64,000 nucleotides of DNA. Source: Sorex araneus. Its lineage: Eukaryota > Chordata > Mammalia > Eulipotyphla > Soricidae. Each line of letters opens with the position of its first letter. Positions within the stretch are counted from its first letter, which is position 1. The notes below the pieces were generated by a model. It saw only the letters and a list, made by a program, of their open reading frames with translations, searched no databases and was not told the origin of the DNA. The stretch covers positions 362,875,517 to 362,939,516 of the forward strand of contig NC_073303.1 in assembly GCF_027595985.1 (NCBI RefSeq). The letters run 5' to 3'. The position numbers were made by a program, and so were the translations under genes. This document shows, piece after piece, positions 50,001 to 60,501 of the stretch.

Positions 50001-53000
50001 TTAATAATAATTATATACTTAATAAGCAAATTTTATCTTACATTTTAAGGGAAGCGCAAAACCTGCTAAGGCAGAAAGAAAATCACAAGAAAAAGTATTT
50101 GTTTCTATGACTTGAAAACCTAGAAAATAAACATTTTAATATAGCAACTGTGGCATTGACTAAAATAATTATATATATCATGCTTAAGGTTTAATGCTAT
50201 AAGTACTATTTTCTAAATACTTATATATTCAAACATACAAATGCACACAAACCAATACACATGCTTATCTGATTGCCCATAAAAGCAAATAATAGGGAAT
50301 GGGGTGGAGAGCATATGTTTCAAAATCTAGAAAATGCAAATGCATCTGGGTGATCTTGAATAAGTTTCTTTACTTCTCTGAAACTTCTTTATCACTTGTG
50401 CAATGTAGTAAATAATTCTCCCAGAGAATATTAGAGTAGCAAACAAAAAGAGATATTTAGAATGCCCAAAAAGAGACTAATATTTTTAATTTGAGGAAAC
50501 TGCTATCTGCCTAGTTTTAAAACGAGATTTTTTAAAAAAAAATGGTTTTCAAGTTGCTAATATTTTTTCATAAGCTAAATCATTTCTCCCAGCTATGTGA
50601 TGAATTTGAAAATAGGCTATAATCTTCCTTATGCATGGCAAGTCAGTATCTTCTGCAGATATTATTCCACGGTTAGAGCTTTACAATGGAACATGACCAC
50701 TGATATATCACCATGTTCTTGCCTTCTCAGAGTACTTATTCTTCCCTCATTGTTTACTAAGTTGTTAAAGTGTTATTTCTCCTTCTTCTTTCTTTCTTCT
50801 TCTTTTTCTTTCCTCCTCCTCCTCTTCCTCCTCCTCCTCCTCCTCTTCTTCTTCTTCTTCTTCTTCTTCTCCTTCTTCTTCTTCTTCTTCTTCTTCTTCT
50901 TCTTCTTCTTCTTCTTCTTCTTCTTCTTCTTCTTCTTCTTCTTCTTCTTCTTCTTCTTCTTCTTCTTCTTCTTCTTCTTCTTCTTCTTCTTCTTCTTCTC
51001 CTCCTCCTCCTCCTCCTACCTCCTCCTCCTCCTCCTCCTCCTCCTCCTTCTCCTTCTTCTTCTTCTTCTTCTTCTTCTTCTTCTTCTTCTTCTTCTTCTT
51101 CTTCTTCTTCTTCTTCTTCTTCTTCTTCTTCTTCTTCTTCTTCTTCTTCTTCTTCTTCCTTCTTTTTCCTCCTCCTTCTTCCTCTTCTTCTTCCTCCTAC
51201 TCTTCCTCCTCCTCCTCCTCCTCCTCCTCCTCTTTCTTTTTGTGTCATACCTGGCATTACTCAGGTGTTAGTCCTAGCTCTGCACTCAGGAATTACTCCT
51301 GAAGGTGCTCAGGGGTCTAGATGGGATGTTGGGGATTGAACCCAGGTCAGCTGCATGCAAGGCAGAGGCCCGACCCGCTGTACTATTGCTCCAGCTAAAG
51401 TGTTTTGTTTCATCATCTAGTCTTCAATTAAAGTTTGAGAGACATGAATTCAGGGACAGTCTGTTCTGCTGTTCTGTTCCTTACATAGACCCAGAACTTA
51501 AAAGACTTCCTGGAATATCATAAACACTCAGCACTATTTTCTGAAAAAGATGAGTTTATGTGGTGTGCACTATATGTAAATGTGGCTAAGAGCAATGATT
51601 TGCTAAACCACAGTGGCCTGGGGGACCATACACTGGAAATGATTACATTGCTCTGGCCTGCAGTCCTCTGTGGTTGGAACTGAATTCTAGCAGGAGTGGT
51701 TATGGTCAAGCTTCAAATTCCAGTCAAAGTGGTTTGAAAGCCATCATCATCTGTCTCCTCAAAAGAGCAAGTATTCTTGAAAAACTAGATGAACTACAAC
51801 TTTTAATGATTATTTACTAAGATGTAAAGTCAGACAGCTTGATAACATAAATTTAATAAATTCCTGCCCCCAGGTTATAATTCTTATTCAAAAGAGGTTA
51901 CATGCTTACACACACTCACAATATGTCATTCATATATATATATATATATACATATATGTAGGCGAATGCACATATACATTCAGTCACATACACTGACACA
52001 TCTATTTAGAAACACTCAGAAATTTTGTTACACAAATACAGACTCACACTGACCACACACAAAAGACTCACACAGACAAAAAAGCTCACAATCACATAAA
52101 CTATTCAAAAAATTTCCTCCTTACCTGAGCTTCAAGTATGTTAACTTTTTCTTTCAGATTCTCAATTTTTTTATCTTGTTCTTTTAAATTACTTTTTAAT
52201 CCTTCCATCTAAGAATTAGGAAACACAATTGCAAAATTGTGTCAGACAGCAGGAGGCAGTTAGATAAATCAGAAATTGTATGTCTCTATGGTCAACTAAT
52301 GATGTTTATCAAATAAAAAATAGTAAATCCCAAAGCATTAGGAGACTCGGGGGAGCGCAGAAAACAGTAGGGTACGTGGGCATCTGGGGATGAGAACACG
52401 CAGGTGGTGGTGTTAAACATTTAATCTTTGAAAAAATTGTTGAAAGTACATTCAGCAGGGGGTCTCCTGTGAAAAGTTCCCTGGTCTATTCCTTAGGCTT
52501 ATTCGTGTAATGCTTTTATCCTGCAGAGGTAGAGGTCAGTGAACCACATAAAAGGCCCCTGCCTGCAGGAAGACGCTCCCTCAGACAGCTATCTGGTCAA
52601 CCAGCTGCATAATGATATAAGGCCACTTCTGTTTGGAAGAGAAGCACCAGCCAAGAGGCAAGTAAAGTGGAAAAGGAAGGTTGATGAGGAATGGAACAAG
52701 GCAGAAAGAAGAGACATTGATTCCGTCACCAACTGTACCTCTACGAGGTCTGTCATTGGACCCCTGTGTGTTTCCGTTTTCTCACTGGCCAAAAGCACAG
52801 TATGCTACCAAGGTACTTTCAAACTCTCAAGGGCTAAGACCCTATTCCTGGACCTTTCAGTGAGATAATAGCCAAATCAAGCACACATGTGACAGTTATG
52901 TCAGAAAAGCACTGTGTTGTTTGAAAAGATTCCCTTTGAACACAGGTCTTGGGTAATATGCAGAGCTGTGAACACTGAAAGAGGTGGCAAGTTAAAGGGG

Positions 53001-53608
53001 ACCCAGGGGACTGTGGTGGAGGCACATCACATCAGTATTTTGGGCGTTGTGGTCTGGTAACATACTATGAAGAGACATGAATCTGTAAAGCATATGAGAT
53101 ATTTTATGCAAAAATTGTGTTACCTATTTTTATTGTCATTTAACTATGTTATTTAACTATAGTTTTTTTAACTATTGTCACTTAACTGTGCTATTATCAT
53201 ATAACTAGGATCAAAATGGTGAATGAAATCTAAATTTAAATCTATGGCAGAACTCTCAACTGAGATCAATACATATCTTGAGGCAGATTATAAACTAAAT
53301 GATCCAAATTCATTTGGTTGCTGATAGTCATCTTTTTCACTTGCCATTGTGTTCTCAAAGAATATGTTTATTTTTGATAAGGACCACAGTTCATTTCCTT
53401 TTCTTTTTTTAAAAAATGGGCTGAAGGGCTGGAGCTATCGCTCTAGCGGTAGAGCATTTCCCTTGCACAGCGGGTAGGGCGTTTGCCTTGCACGCTGTCG
53501 ACCCAGGTTCTATTCCCAGCATCCCATATGGTCCCCTGAGCACCGCCAGGGGTATTTCCCGAGCGCAGAGCCAAGTAACCCCTGTGCATCGTGGGGTGTG
53601 ATCAAAAA

Positions 53609-53666
<58 letters not shown>

Positions 53667-54704
53667 CTGAAACTCCCTGTATACATCTTAAAATGGCAAT
53701 GAAGTCAGTGAGTCTTAACTGTCTCAGAACAGTCAAAAAAAAAATCACAGAAACATCTAAAACAGACAATGTCCCATTGAAAACAGGATCAGCTGTGGCA
53801 GAGAGACAGGAAGGGCACTAAAAACAGTGCCTTGTTCTGTAAAAACCCCACAAAAGGAAATGTCAGTGCGGAGAGGATTCGCCGCGCGAGAAAATCCATA
53901 TAAGCTGTTCGTCTGGATCTTCCCCAAACCCCGGCTACCTGAGCCACACGCTCGACATATCTCACCTCTTGGATGATGCCGCGCAGGTTCTGGTGCTGGG
54001 AGTGAATCACGAACTGCAGGTGCGAGATCTGCTCCTGGAGAAGGGAAATCTCTGCTTGAAGATTTCGGCAACTGGCAAGGCCCAGGGAAAGAGAGAGAGG
54101 ACGGCTTGCTAATGCGTTACTTTGTGCCACCGTGCCCTCCTCACACAACATCCTGACTCTTTTTTTCTTTCCTTTTTTTTTTTTTTTTGCTTTCTGGGTC
54201 ACACCCAACGATGCACAGGGGTTACTCCTGGCTTTGCACTCAGGAATTACTCTATTACTCCTCGCGGTGCTCAGGGGGCCATATGGGATGCTGGGAATCG
54301 AACCCCAGTTGGCCACATTGCAAGGCAAACGCCCTACCCGCTGTGCTACGGCTCCAGCACCCTCATCCTGACTCTTATGTGGACTGGAGGGCACCACGGG
54401 GTTGAAATACACAGGACTCCAAGGACTCCACAAGCCCCGCAAGACAATCTCAAGTATGAACTTGAAAGGCAATTAATAACGCAATTCAAAAGTACCCTCT
54501 GGGCACCTGTGACTTCCTCTTCCTCTCCCACAGAGGTCAAATTTATTATTGAGCTGAACTAAGTCATTACACACCAAACCTACCACCCATTGCAATGCAC
54601 AAATAACGGTGTGGGTACAGCAAGGCTAGATCAGAGGGCCAAGGGTGTAGATTTCACACATAGACATGGACAGACAGACAGAAAAACGGACAGACAGACG
54701 GAGA

Positions 54705-54746
<42 letters not shown>

Positions 54747-57700
54747 AGAAACCAATTTCCAGTGATACATGTTAGGATTTACTGTAGATTTCCTGTACCT
54801 TTTATTTCTTCCAACTTTGGACAATTCTACTACCTTTGCAGAGGGCAAGGAAAAAAAAATACTAATTTCCTACTAACACTTTGAGTATTATCTAAAATGT
54901 TAGGTAAGCCTGAAATCAGTTTTTCATAATTTCCTACAGTCCACATAAGTAGCTGGACTACTTCTCCTCCTGTCAAAATTATGAATGCTAGGTGGCAATG
55001 TGCATTGTGTTAAAACCACCCAAACTTGGAAACATATAATCTGGGAGAAATCATACCACCTTTCTAAGCTTCAGTTGAACAGATAATTCCTACCTGTATT
55101 ATCTTAAAAGATTATGTTCTATTTTTTTCCATGGAAAACAGTACTGCCAAAGCTGTATTTAAAAAATTAAAACAATTTGGTTTATTAGCCAAAAATTTGC
55201 TGAAACAGATGACAGTATTTAAATTATTCCATAAGTGGATTTCATAAACTTCTATTCCAAGTGAAAAGAAATCCCACTGATTAGATCTAGGCAGTCACAA
55301 CATGTACAACCAACTCTTATTCTGTTGGCACTCCCCATCTTTTGATTAGAATGTATGCCACATAGGTTCTTATTGCCTTTTTAATGTTTCTTATGAAGCC
55401 ACCTCCTACTGCATTTTTAACTACTGAAATGCAATAATGTTTTTCTCTTCTAAAAATCCGAGTTTCTGGGGGTAGAGCGGGTAGGGCATTTGCCTTGCAT
55501 GCGGCCGACCCGGGTTCGATTCCCAACATCCAGTATGGTCCCTTGAGCACCGCCAGGGGTAATTCCTGAGTGCAGAGCCAGGAATAACCCCTGTGCATTG
55601 CCGGGTGTGACCCCAAAAAAAGCAAAAAAAAAAAAATCCTTAGCTTCTAATATAGCACGCTGCAAACTTAAAGAGATAAATGAATGTATTTTTGAAAAAT
55701 AAGCTATTTACCAGACACGTTAATAAGATTTTAATTTACTCTGTTTCAACAATTAGTAGCCAATACCAATATCCAAGGCAGGTCTTTTATAGTGTGTGAA
55801 TATACAGGCCAGGAGAATTTATATAAAACTATAGAATGTGTTGTAATTAGGAAAAACTTGACACTTTGTTTCGTGTCTTTTACTAAAATATTAATTATCA
55901 AATTTAATATCATTGGAGGATTTTTTTAAAATCTTTATGTTCAGGAACCACAGGGGTAAAATGATAGTCTTGCACATGGCAGACACCAGTTTAATCCTGA
56001 CACCACATATGATTCCCCGAACACTGCTAAAAGTGACTTTTGAACACAGAGCCGGAAGCGTGTCCTGAGTATGCAGGCTCTGCACTCCTCCCCCTCAAAA
56101 AAATTCTCAGGGTTATCAGTAATTGTGTTGATCCTTTAGCAGGCTTGAATCAGAACACTGTCAAACTACTAAGGTTGTCTCAATAATTCTGGTATATTAT
56201 GTAGTGTCTCAAAGATGAATAATTTGAAGGCAACTTGGAATACTTAAAATAGTATTTTAGTTTTTTCCTATTGATTTTTCATGAGAGATTTAGAAAAAGT
56301 TAATTTTTCTGTTAAAAATTTATATAAAATGTAATCATATTTAAATACAGGTGATAAACAATTATAGTCATTATTTATTCTAAGCAATCTTATAACATAC
56401 TTAAAATACTATATAATTATACAGCACATATATAGCAAACTGTATATTAAATATAGCTCCTTATTTTCCATAATAAAATGGGAAACAATCTATCAAAAGA
56501 AGAATCTGTAAAACAAATTATGGTATATCATGACAATTATGCTAACTAAACTTATTATATGTACATATATCAAAGAGGTGTAGACAAAGACTTGGAATTA
56601 TAGAAAGTATTTTTACAGATTGCTATGGAAAGGCTGGTCTCAACAAATGGTACTGAGACTATTAGATATTCACACGAAGCAAAAAGAAATTAATTCTAAC
56701 CTCAAAATAAATATAAATTCCACATTGTGTCTAAAACTTGGACCTGAAAAGCATTCAAAAATAACACAGAAGAATTTCATGAATCTGGACTGGGGGAAAA
56801 AATTTTTAATTTAATGCAAAACAGTATTAATCTCACAAAGGGAAAGATTAATAAATTTGAACAGAAATAAAATTTTTAATTGCTAGCCATCAAATGAGTG
56901 TGAACAGAAAATTCTAGAATATTATTTACACAAATAAAGACATTACATCTAAAATATATAAGGAATATCTACGACACAATAAAACATGTAAGCAGTAAAA
57001 GAGTCTGAAAGTGACTTGAAACGGCACTTCACCACAGGAAAAAAAAGCTATTCAAACAGACAATAAACATATGAAGATGCTTAACAGCATTGAAATTCAA
57101 AGTAGTGTAAGTTAAAATCACATGCATATACCATCAAACAACCACCAAAATAGATGAAATTTAACAAGACTGAAAATGCCAAGTCTTGGCAATGATTTAG
57201 AGCAACAGGAACATTATATTTATGAAAATCAATCAATGTGATATACTACATTAACAGACTGAGAGCCAAGAGCACATGATCATCTAACAGATGCAGAGAA
57301 AGAATCTGACAAAATTCAATGGCTTTTCATGATAAATAATCTCAACAAAATAAGTATAGAAGTAATTTATTTCAGCACATTAAAGGCTATATAGGGCAAT
57401 CGGCAGCAAACTTCTTAATCAGTGGGGAAAACTAAATCTTTTATTCTAAGATCTGGAACAAGGCAAGGATACTCTTCGTGCTATTCAACATATATTGGAA
57501 GTCCTAGCTAGGGAACATAAGCAAGAAAAAGAAAGAAAAGACATCCAAATTGGAAGGGGAAACGTAAATGATCTCTGTTTGCATATGATATTAGCATATA
57601 CATAGAAAATTCTAAAACTGCCACCAAAAAATGGAGTAGATCTTATGTAGTTAGTAGAGTTTCTGGATGCAAAGGTAGCATACAAAGTGACAATTCTGTA

Positions 57701-60501
57701 GGTAAGTAACAAACGATCCAAAGGGGAAATTAAGAATAAAATATTATTTATATTCACACTGCAATAAAATCCACTTAGGAATTTGCTTAACCAAAGACTT
57801 AAACAACAAATTTTCTCAACCAAAGACTTGAACAATGAAAATTGTAAAGCATGAATGAAGTAATTTAAAATGAACCTTTCTTTAAAAAATGATAAAATTA
57901 ACCTTTATTTATTTAAAATTTGTCTCCCAGTTAAGGTGATATGGCTGTAATAGAGTTTATGCTTATAGTATTGATATATAAAGTTGCTACACTCCTTCCC
58001 TGAACCAGCAAAGTGCCATGATCCTTCACCACTGTCCTAATGTCAACTGTAGTTTTATTAATAAAGGTTATTTAAGAGAAAGAAACAAATGAAAAGACAT
58101 GCTTGTGAGTTGAATGACATAAATTACTAAAACATCCACAATACCCAAAGCAACCTTCAGATACAAGACAATCCCAATAACATTTTTTTTTCACAGAAAT
58201 GGGTGGGGGATAGAAGAACCACCTTAAATTACTTGTGAAATCACAAGAGGCAGCCAAAGGCTAAGAATATCCTGAACATCAAGAACAAAGCTAGGACACA
58301 GCATCTTCTGATTTCTAAATATATTATAAAGTGATCTGAGTCAAGAGTTTGGTGCCAGCATTAAAACAAACACATTTATCAATGGAGCAGAGTAGAGATC
58401 TTAGAGGTAGACCAAAAGATTTACAGTCAAGCGATCTTCAATAAAGATGCCAAGAGCACAATGGTAACAATTAGTCTCTTCAACATATGGTAATGAGAAA
58501 TCAATATCCACATGTAAAAGAATGAAATCGTACATCTCTCACCAAAAGCAAAATATCAACTAAAAGTAGATTTGGGGCTTAAAGACAAAACTTGAAATTG
58601 TAAAATTCCTAGAAGAAAATAAGGAGAAACTTTCTTGGCATTGGTCTTAGCAATTAGTTTTGGATATGACACTGAAAGTACAAGGCAACAAAAGGGAAAA
58701 AAAAGCAAGCAAAATAGTATCACGTTAGAATTTTTCTGTAAACTCAAGGAAACAGACAACAAAGTGAAAAGTAACCTATCAAATAGGAAAGGTTATATCT
58801 CCAATAAGAGTTTATTCCCTATAGATGTGAAAAATTCATACAACTCTGTACCAAAATACTAAGTTACCCAACTGGTATAACATAAATTGACACTTCTAAA
58901 AAGAAGAAATTCAAATAGCCAAGAGATATGTGAAAAGGTGTAGAATATGACTTATCATACAAAAAACACAATTCAAGCCCAGAATGAGATGGTTTGACCT
59001 TCCACCAGTTACAATGATTATTATATAAAAGACAAAATATAAAAATCAGCAAGAGTGTGGAGATAAGATGAACATGTGCATTGGTGGTAATGTAAATTTG
59101 TATCACATTTTGGCAAATTATGAATATCTCACCTATTTTTTTGGATTTAAATCAGGCTGGAGAGATAATATAGCTGGTAGGGTGCTTGCCTTGCACACAG
59201 CCAACCAAGGTTTGATCCCCACCATTTTATCTGGTTCCCTGAGCCCCACCAGGAGTGATCCCTGAGTGCAAAGCCAGGAGGAAACACAGAGCATCACTGG
59301 CTGTGGCCAACCCCTCACCCCCATACACACACACCACCAAGTAAAAAACATATATGATCCATCAAACCCACAAAGTAAATATGAAAAGAATTAAATTTAG
59401 GATTATGAAAGGATACTTTTATTCTCATGTTTATTGTGGCATTATTCCCATAGTGAAAATATGAAAACCAAGGTCCTTTGGCACCTAATATCCAGCCTGG
59501 TGTTGATAATTCAAATGATATTATATTCTTGAAATTTACTGTGAGTATAAATATCATAACAGTAACAACAATCACCCTTTGATCCCAGTTTCTGGGTCAT
59601 CCTAGAACACAAGATCACTTTTTTAACCCGACTTTACTGGCTGAGAATATCTTTTTGTTTCATGAATATTCAGGGACAGTCTGACTCCGCAAAGAATTTC
59701 AAGCTCTTCCTCATTGTTTCCAGGAAATTTCCAAATCAGATTATCTTTCCTCCCTTATGCTTTTCTCCTTTTTCTCTTCTTAGTAGAGAAAATTTGAATT
59801 TTAGCTCTGGCTGAGGGCTAGATTCCTGTCTACATTCAATCCTAATGTCCTCGGCTCATCTTTCCCTAGCCTGGAAAGATTGTTTTCCTGAGGCACCCTA
59901 TTTCTCAAGCCCCTGGAAGATCTGTTTCTTTGCCCTCCAAGGATGTTGAGCATGACCTGACATCTAAACTCTCTATTAGGATAATTCAAATTTCCTCCAA
60001 GCTCTAAAATCCCTTGTCCTATAGACATTTCGTGGATCCTGAGCTGTTCTCACTCTTGGCCTGGAATATTTGTACAGTATCTTTTTAAATATCAAGAGAT
60101 GATGGCGAGGTTCACTCATCCCATTCCTTAACCCTAAAAGAATTTACACTTCAACACTCCTATCAGTTTCCCTGTACCCCAAATGAGCTCTTCCCCTCTA
60201 TCTATGCCGCAGCAGTAGATGAAGGGGTCACAGAGAAAGGGGGAAGGGTCAGAGGGGACACCATGACTATTAATCCTACAAACTCTCCTCCCTTATGAAT
60301 TTATAGTTGGCCAGTTTAGGGATATGGGGTGTGGGAAGTTGCTGTTCACCGGCCAGTGAATAAGTTAAGAGAAAAAAACGTGGGGAACTGTTTCTGCTTC
60401 AGAGGAAAATTTTCAAACCTTTTAGCATATGTGATGTTGGGTTTGAGTTGCAGTAACTGCTTCTCCAAAGACAGTTTTCTTTCTAGCAGTGATCTTTTTT
60501 C
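43958..60501 (-). CDS. CCDC68: CCDC68, C-terminal coding exons (5' part beyond the window)
   Basis: Five minus-strand exons (60501-60419, 54071-53966, 52208-52125, 47253-47177, 44015-43958) splice in frame to the last ~135 residues of CCDC68; the human protein is, from memory, 335 residues. Landmarks: ERKLSLEKQLLQLK, then EISLLQEQISHLQFVIHSQH, then LKEQDKKIENLKEKVNILEA, and the C-terminus MMIRLRK-stop. The sequence is rich in heptad-like Leu/Ile with Glu/Lys, that is, coiled coil. Family knowledge: CCDC68 is a centriolar subdistal-appendage protein that works with CCDC120 in microtubule anchoring. The gene converges with RAB27B, as in human 18q21.2. The upstream exon ending in the RMEK region was not found and should lie beyond 64000. 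Confidence 0.94.
44353..44600 (-). mobile_element. Long-type tRNA-SINE
   Basis: TATCACTGTCATCCAGTTGC at the 3' end, GGCATATAGAATAGGCCAT and GCTATCGCTCCAGC. No T-run at the left end. Confidence 0.85.
44600..44762 (+). repeat. TA/CATA-rich satellite
   Basis: Imperfect TATATACATA/TGTATG repeats directly after the SINE head at 44600. Open frames here are chance. Confidence 0.85.
45240..45670 (+). mobile_element. Older short-type SINE split by nested SINE
   Basis: Left piece ends ACCATGCATAAG (45262-45273). The right piece resumes at 45511 with GTACTTGCCCTGCACATAAT and continues TCTCTGAGCACAGATCCAGG. The insert at 45274-45510 separates them. Confidence 0.7.
45274..45510 (+). mobile_element. Long-type tRNA-SINE, nested, with 12-bp TSD
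   Basis: From GGCTGGAGTGATAGCACAGC to GGGATGACAGTG. The 12-bp flanks ACCATGCATAAG and ACCGTGCATAAG differ by one base. No A-tail. Confidence 0.9.
45868..46020 (+). mobile_element. Diverged short-type SINE
   Basis: CAGGGACCAGAAAGATCACA head, GCCAGGAGTAATCCCTGACC body. Confidence 0.6.
46290..46461 (+). other. Candidate unassigned exon with strong splice signals
   Basis: On the + strand, a pyrimidine tract ending CTCTGTCTCTCTGTAG (to 46289) is followed 172 bp later by GTAAGT (46462). An ATG at 46331 opens a frame of 44 codons through to the donor and stops just beyond it (TAA at 46463). The predicted peptide ends in a helix-like stretch, KMVSALAGLYWEIKKLLEQ. All frames have a stop near the 5' end, so it would be a first coding or non-coding exon. 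It lies antisense inside the last CCDC68 intron. I do not recognise the protein. Confidence 0.25.
47177..47253 (-). CDS. CCDC68: CCDC68 coding exon (NKELKSKVELW...)
   Basis: The minus-strand acceptor CAAATTTAG ends at 47254 and the donor GTAAGG follows 47177. It encodes NKELKSKVELWCETPKTTVS then KAVST plus AG. It matches the human NKELKTQVALSSETPRTKVSK segment (from memory), with local divergence at WC. Confidence 0.92.
47670..47765 (-). mobile_element. Possible MIR fragment
   Basis: 'CTCACAGGCAGAATTGGAAT' followed by 'CAGGATCTTTTCACTGC' recalls the reversed MIR. Weak. Confidence 0.35.
48370..48600. mobile_element. MER5-like hAT fragments
   Basis: ACCTACTGAATCAGAAAGCTC-like sequence (reverse sense) and AGCAGTAGTTTTCAGTTTAG to CCTAGAGATTCATTTTAA (forward) recall MER5A. 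From memory of the consensus. Confidence 0.45.
48600..48825 (+). mobile_element. 3' part of a long-type SINE, internally rearranged
   Basis: CTGTGGCATATTTGATATGCC and AACAACGGGATGACAGTGAT frame an insertion or divergent middle (about 48680-48770) that is absent from other copies. Confidence 0.7.
49856..49992 (+). mobile_element. Diverged short-type SINE
   Basis: GAGCCAGAAAGATAGCCCAG head, GTGCTTGCCTTGCATGCAAC; A-rich end. Confidence 0.6.
50270..50430 (+). mobile_element. MIR SINE
   Basis: Forward MIR: GGTGATCTTGAATAAGTTTC, TTTACTTCTCTGAAACTTC. Diverged. Confidence 0.5.
50779..51235 (-). repeat. 455-bp GAA/GAG (TTC/CTC) triplet tract = expanded SINE tail
   Basis: Almost pure pyrimidine on the + strand. 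Two uninterrupted CTT runs, 50872-50999 (~43 units) and 51053-51158 (~35 units), are separated by CCT blocks. On the CCDC68 sense strand this is (GAA)n/(GAG)n. It lies between the SINE 3' end and its left target-site duplication, so it is the SINE's A-tail. The long Leu/Ser/Phe, Glu and Arg open frames are translations of the repeat and are not genes. Confidence 0.97.
51236..51395 (-). mobile_element. Short-type tRNA-SINE that owns the triplet tract
   Basis: TTTTTGTGTCATACCTGGC to GTACTATTGCTCCAGC. The right flank TAAAGTGTTTTG (51396) matches the left flank TAAAGTGTTATT (50766) across the tract. Confidence 0.85.
51455..51545 (+). mobile_element. L2 terminal fragment
   Basis: 'CCAGAACTTAAAAGACTTCC' followed by 'ATAAACACTCAGCACTATTT' recalls the L2 end. 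Weak. Confidence 0.35.
52125..52208 (-). CDS. CCDC68: CCDC68 coding exon (MEGLKSNLKEQDKK...)
   Basis: The minus-strand acceptor AATTCTTAG ends at 52209 and the donor GTAAGG follows 52125. There are exactly 28 codons in phase 0: MEGLKSNLKEQDKKIENLKE then KVNILEAQ. The Lys/Glu-rich heptad pattern continues the coiled coil. Confidence 0.94.
53427..53662 (+). mobile_element. Short-type tRNA-SINE with duplicated head and (GA)n tail
   Basis: GGCTGGAGCTATCGCTCTAG, then the A-box region twice (AGCGGTAGAGCATTTCCCTT and AGCGGGTAGGGCGTTTGCCT), B-box, body GAGCACCGCCAGGGGTATTT, tail AAAAAAGAGAGAGA running to 53662. Flanks both contain GGCTGAA. Confidence 0.85.
53966..54071 (-). CDS. CCDC68: CCDC68 coding exon (CRNLQAEISLLQEQ...)
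   Basis: The minus-strand acceptor GCCTTGCCAG ends at 54072 and the donor GTGAGA follows 53966. The 106-nt exon encodes CRNLQAEISLLQEQISHLQF and on to IIQE, the most recognisable CCDC68 segment (human has QISHLQFVIHSQHQNLR). It is markedly more GC-rich than its surroundings. An A-tailed SINE copy (54162-54363) sits about 90 bp upstream of the acceptor. Confidence 0.95.
54162..54363 (-). mobile_element. Short-type A-tailed SINE with 13-bp TSD
   Basis: CTTTCTGGGTCACACCCAAC to GCTACGGCTCCAGC. Perfect CATCCTGACTCTT at 54149-54161 and 54364-54376. Near the CCDC68 acceptor at 54072. Confidence 0.92.
54661..54746 (+). repeat. CAGA/CA compound microsatellite
   Basis: (CAGA)n-type stretch followed by (CA)n. 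Short open frames here are artefacts. Confidence 0.95.
55025..55120 (+). mobile_element. MIR-like fragment
   Basis: 'CATACCACCTTTCTAAGCTT' and the following 'CAGTTGAACAGATAATTCC' recall the forward MIR. Weak. Confidence 0.35.
55470..55636 (+). mobile_element. Short-type tRNA-SINE, head truncated
   Basis: GGGGGTAGAGCGGGTAGGGC, GACCCGGGTTCGATTCCC, GCACCGCCAGGGGTAATTCC; tail of A with one GC interruption. Confidence 0.9.
55943..56100 (+). mobile_element. Diverged short-type SINE
   Basis: AGGAACCACAGGGGTAAAAT head-like start, GAACACAGAGCCGGAAGC body. Confidence 0.5.
56600..59480 (+). mobile_element. Old L1 ORF2 remains (sense), rearranged
   Basis: Recognisable blocks: 'GCTGGTCTCAACAAATGGTA', 'CAAAATTCAATGGCTTTTCA', 'GGAAGTCCTAGCTAGGGAA', 'AATTCCTAGAAGAAAATAAG' and 'GTTTATTGTGGCATTATTCC'. 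The order of blocks (downstream ORF2 pieces at 56.6-57.2 kb preceding earlier ones) shows two fragments or a rearrangement. Many stops. Interrupted by a SINE at 59150-59345. Confidence 0.6.
59150..59345 (+). mobile_element. Short-type tRNA-SINE in L1
   Basis: CAGGCTGGAGAGATAATATA head, GTGCTTGCCTTGCACACAGC, ACCAGGAGTGATCCCTGAGT. Confidence 0.75.
60419..60501 (-). CDS. CCDC68: CCDC68 coding exon (EKRSLLERKLSL...)
   Basis: On the minus strand the acceptor TTTTAG precedes GAA at 60501. The exon encodes 27 codons plus AG: EKRSLLERKLSLEKQ and on to NITYAK. Phase 0 at the start, phase 2 at the end. The donor is GTTTGA after 60419, which is weak but GT, and joining to the next exon restores AGT-TGC (Ser-Cys) in frame. 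Leucine-rich coiled coil. Confidence 0.92.

Larger units (their letters stand above)
47254..52124 (-). other. CCDC68 intron with large triplet-repeat tract
   Basis: 4.9 kb. It contains a MIR fragment (about 47.7 kb), MER5-like fragments (48370-48600), a long-type SINE tail (48600-48820), a SINE (49856-49990), a MIR (50270-50430), the GAA/TTC tract with its SINE (50779-51395), an L2 tail and a TA/CA-rich satellite near 51.9 kb. Confidence 0.8.
54072..60418 (-). other. CCDC68 intron with old L1
   Basis: 6.3 kb. It holds an A-tailed SINE (54162-54363), CAGA/CA repeats, a MIR, two sense SINEs (55470-55640, 55943-56100) and an old, broken + strand L1 (56600-59480) split by a SINE. The stretch 59.5-60.4 kb shows nothing I recognise. 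Confidence 0.8.

Noticed and set aside
50597..51339. Three long open frames of Leu/Phe/Ser, Glu/Arg and Ser repeats (up to 224 codons)
   Set aside because: They are the six-frame translation of the triplet microsatellite and the adjoining SINE; no complex sequence.
52539..52868. 109-codon + strand frame
   Set aside because: Lies antisense in a CCDC68 intron; no domain, no conserved-looking codon pattern.
53789..54472. 227-codon minus-strand frame taken as one gene
   Set aside because: Only 53966-54071 is a real CCDC68 exon. The rest is intron and the SINE at 54162-54363.
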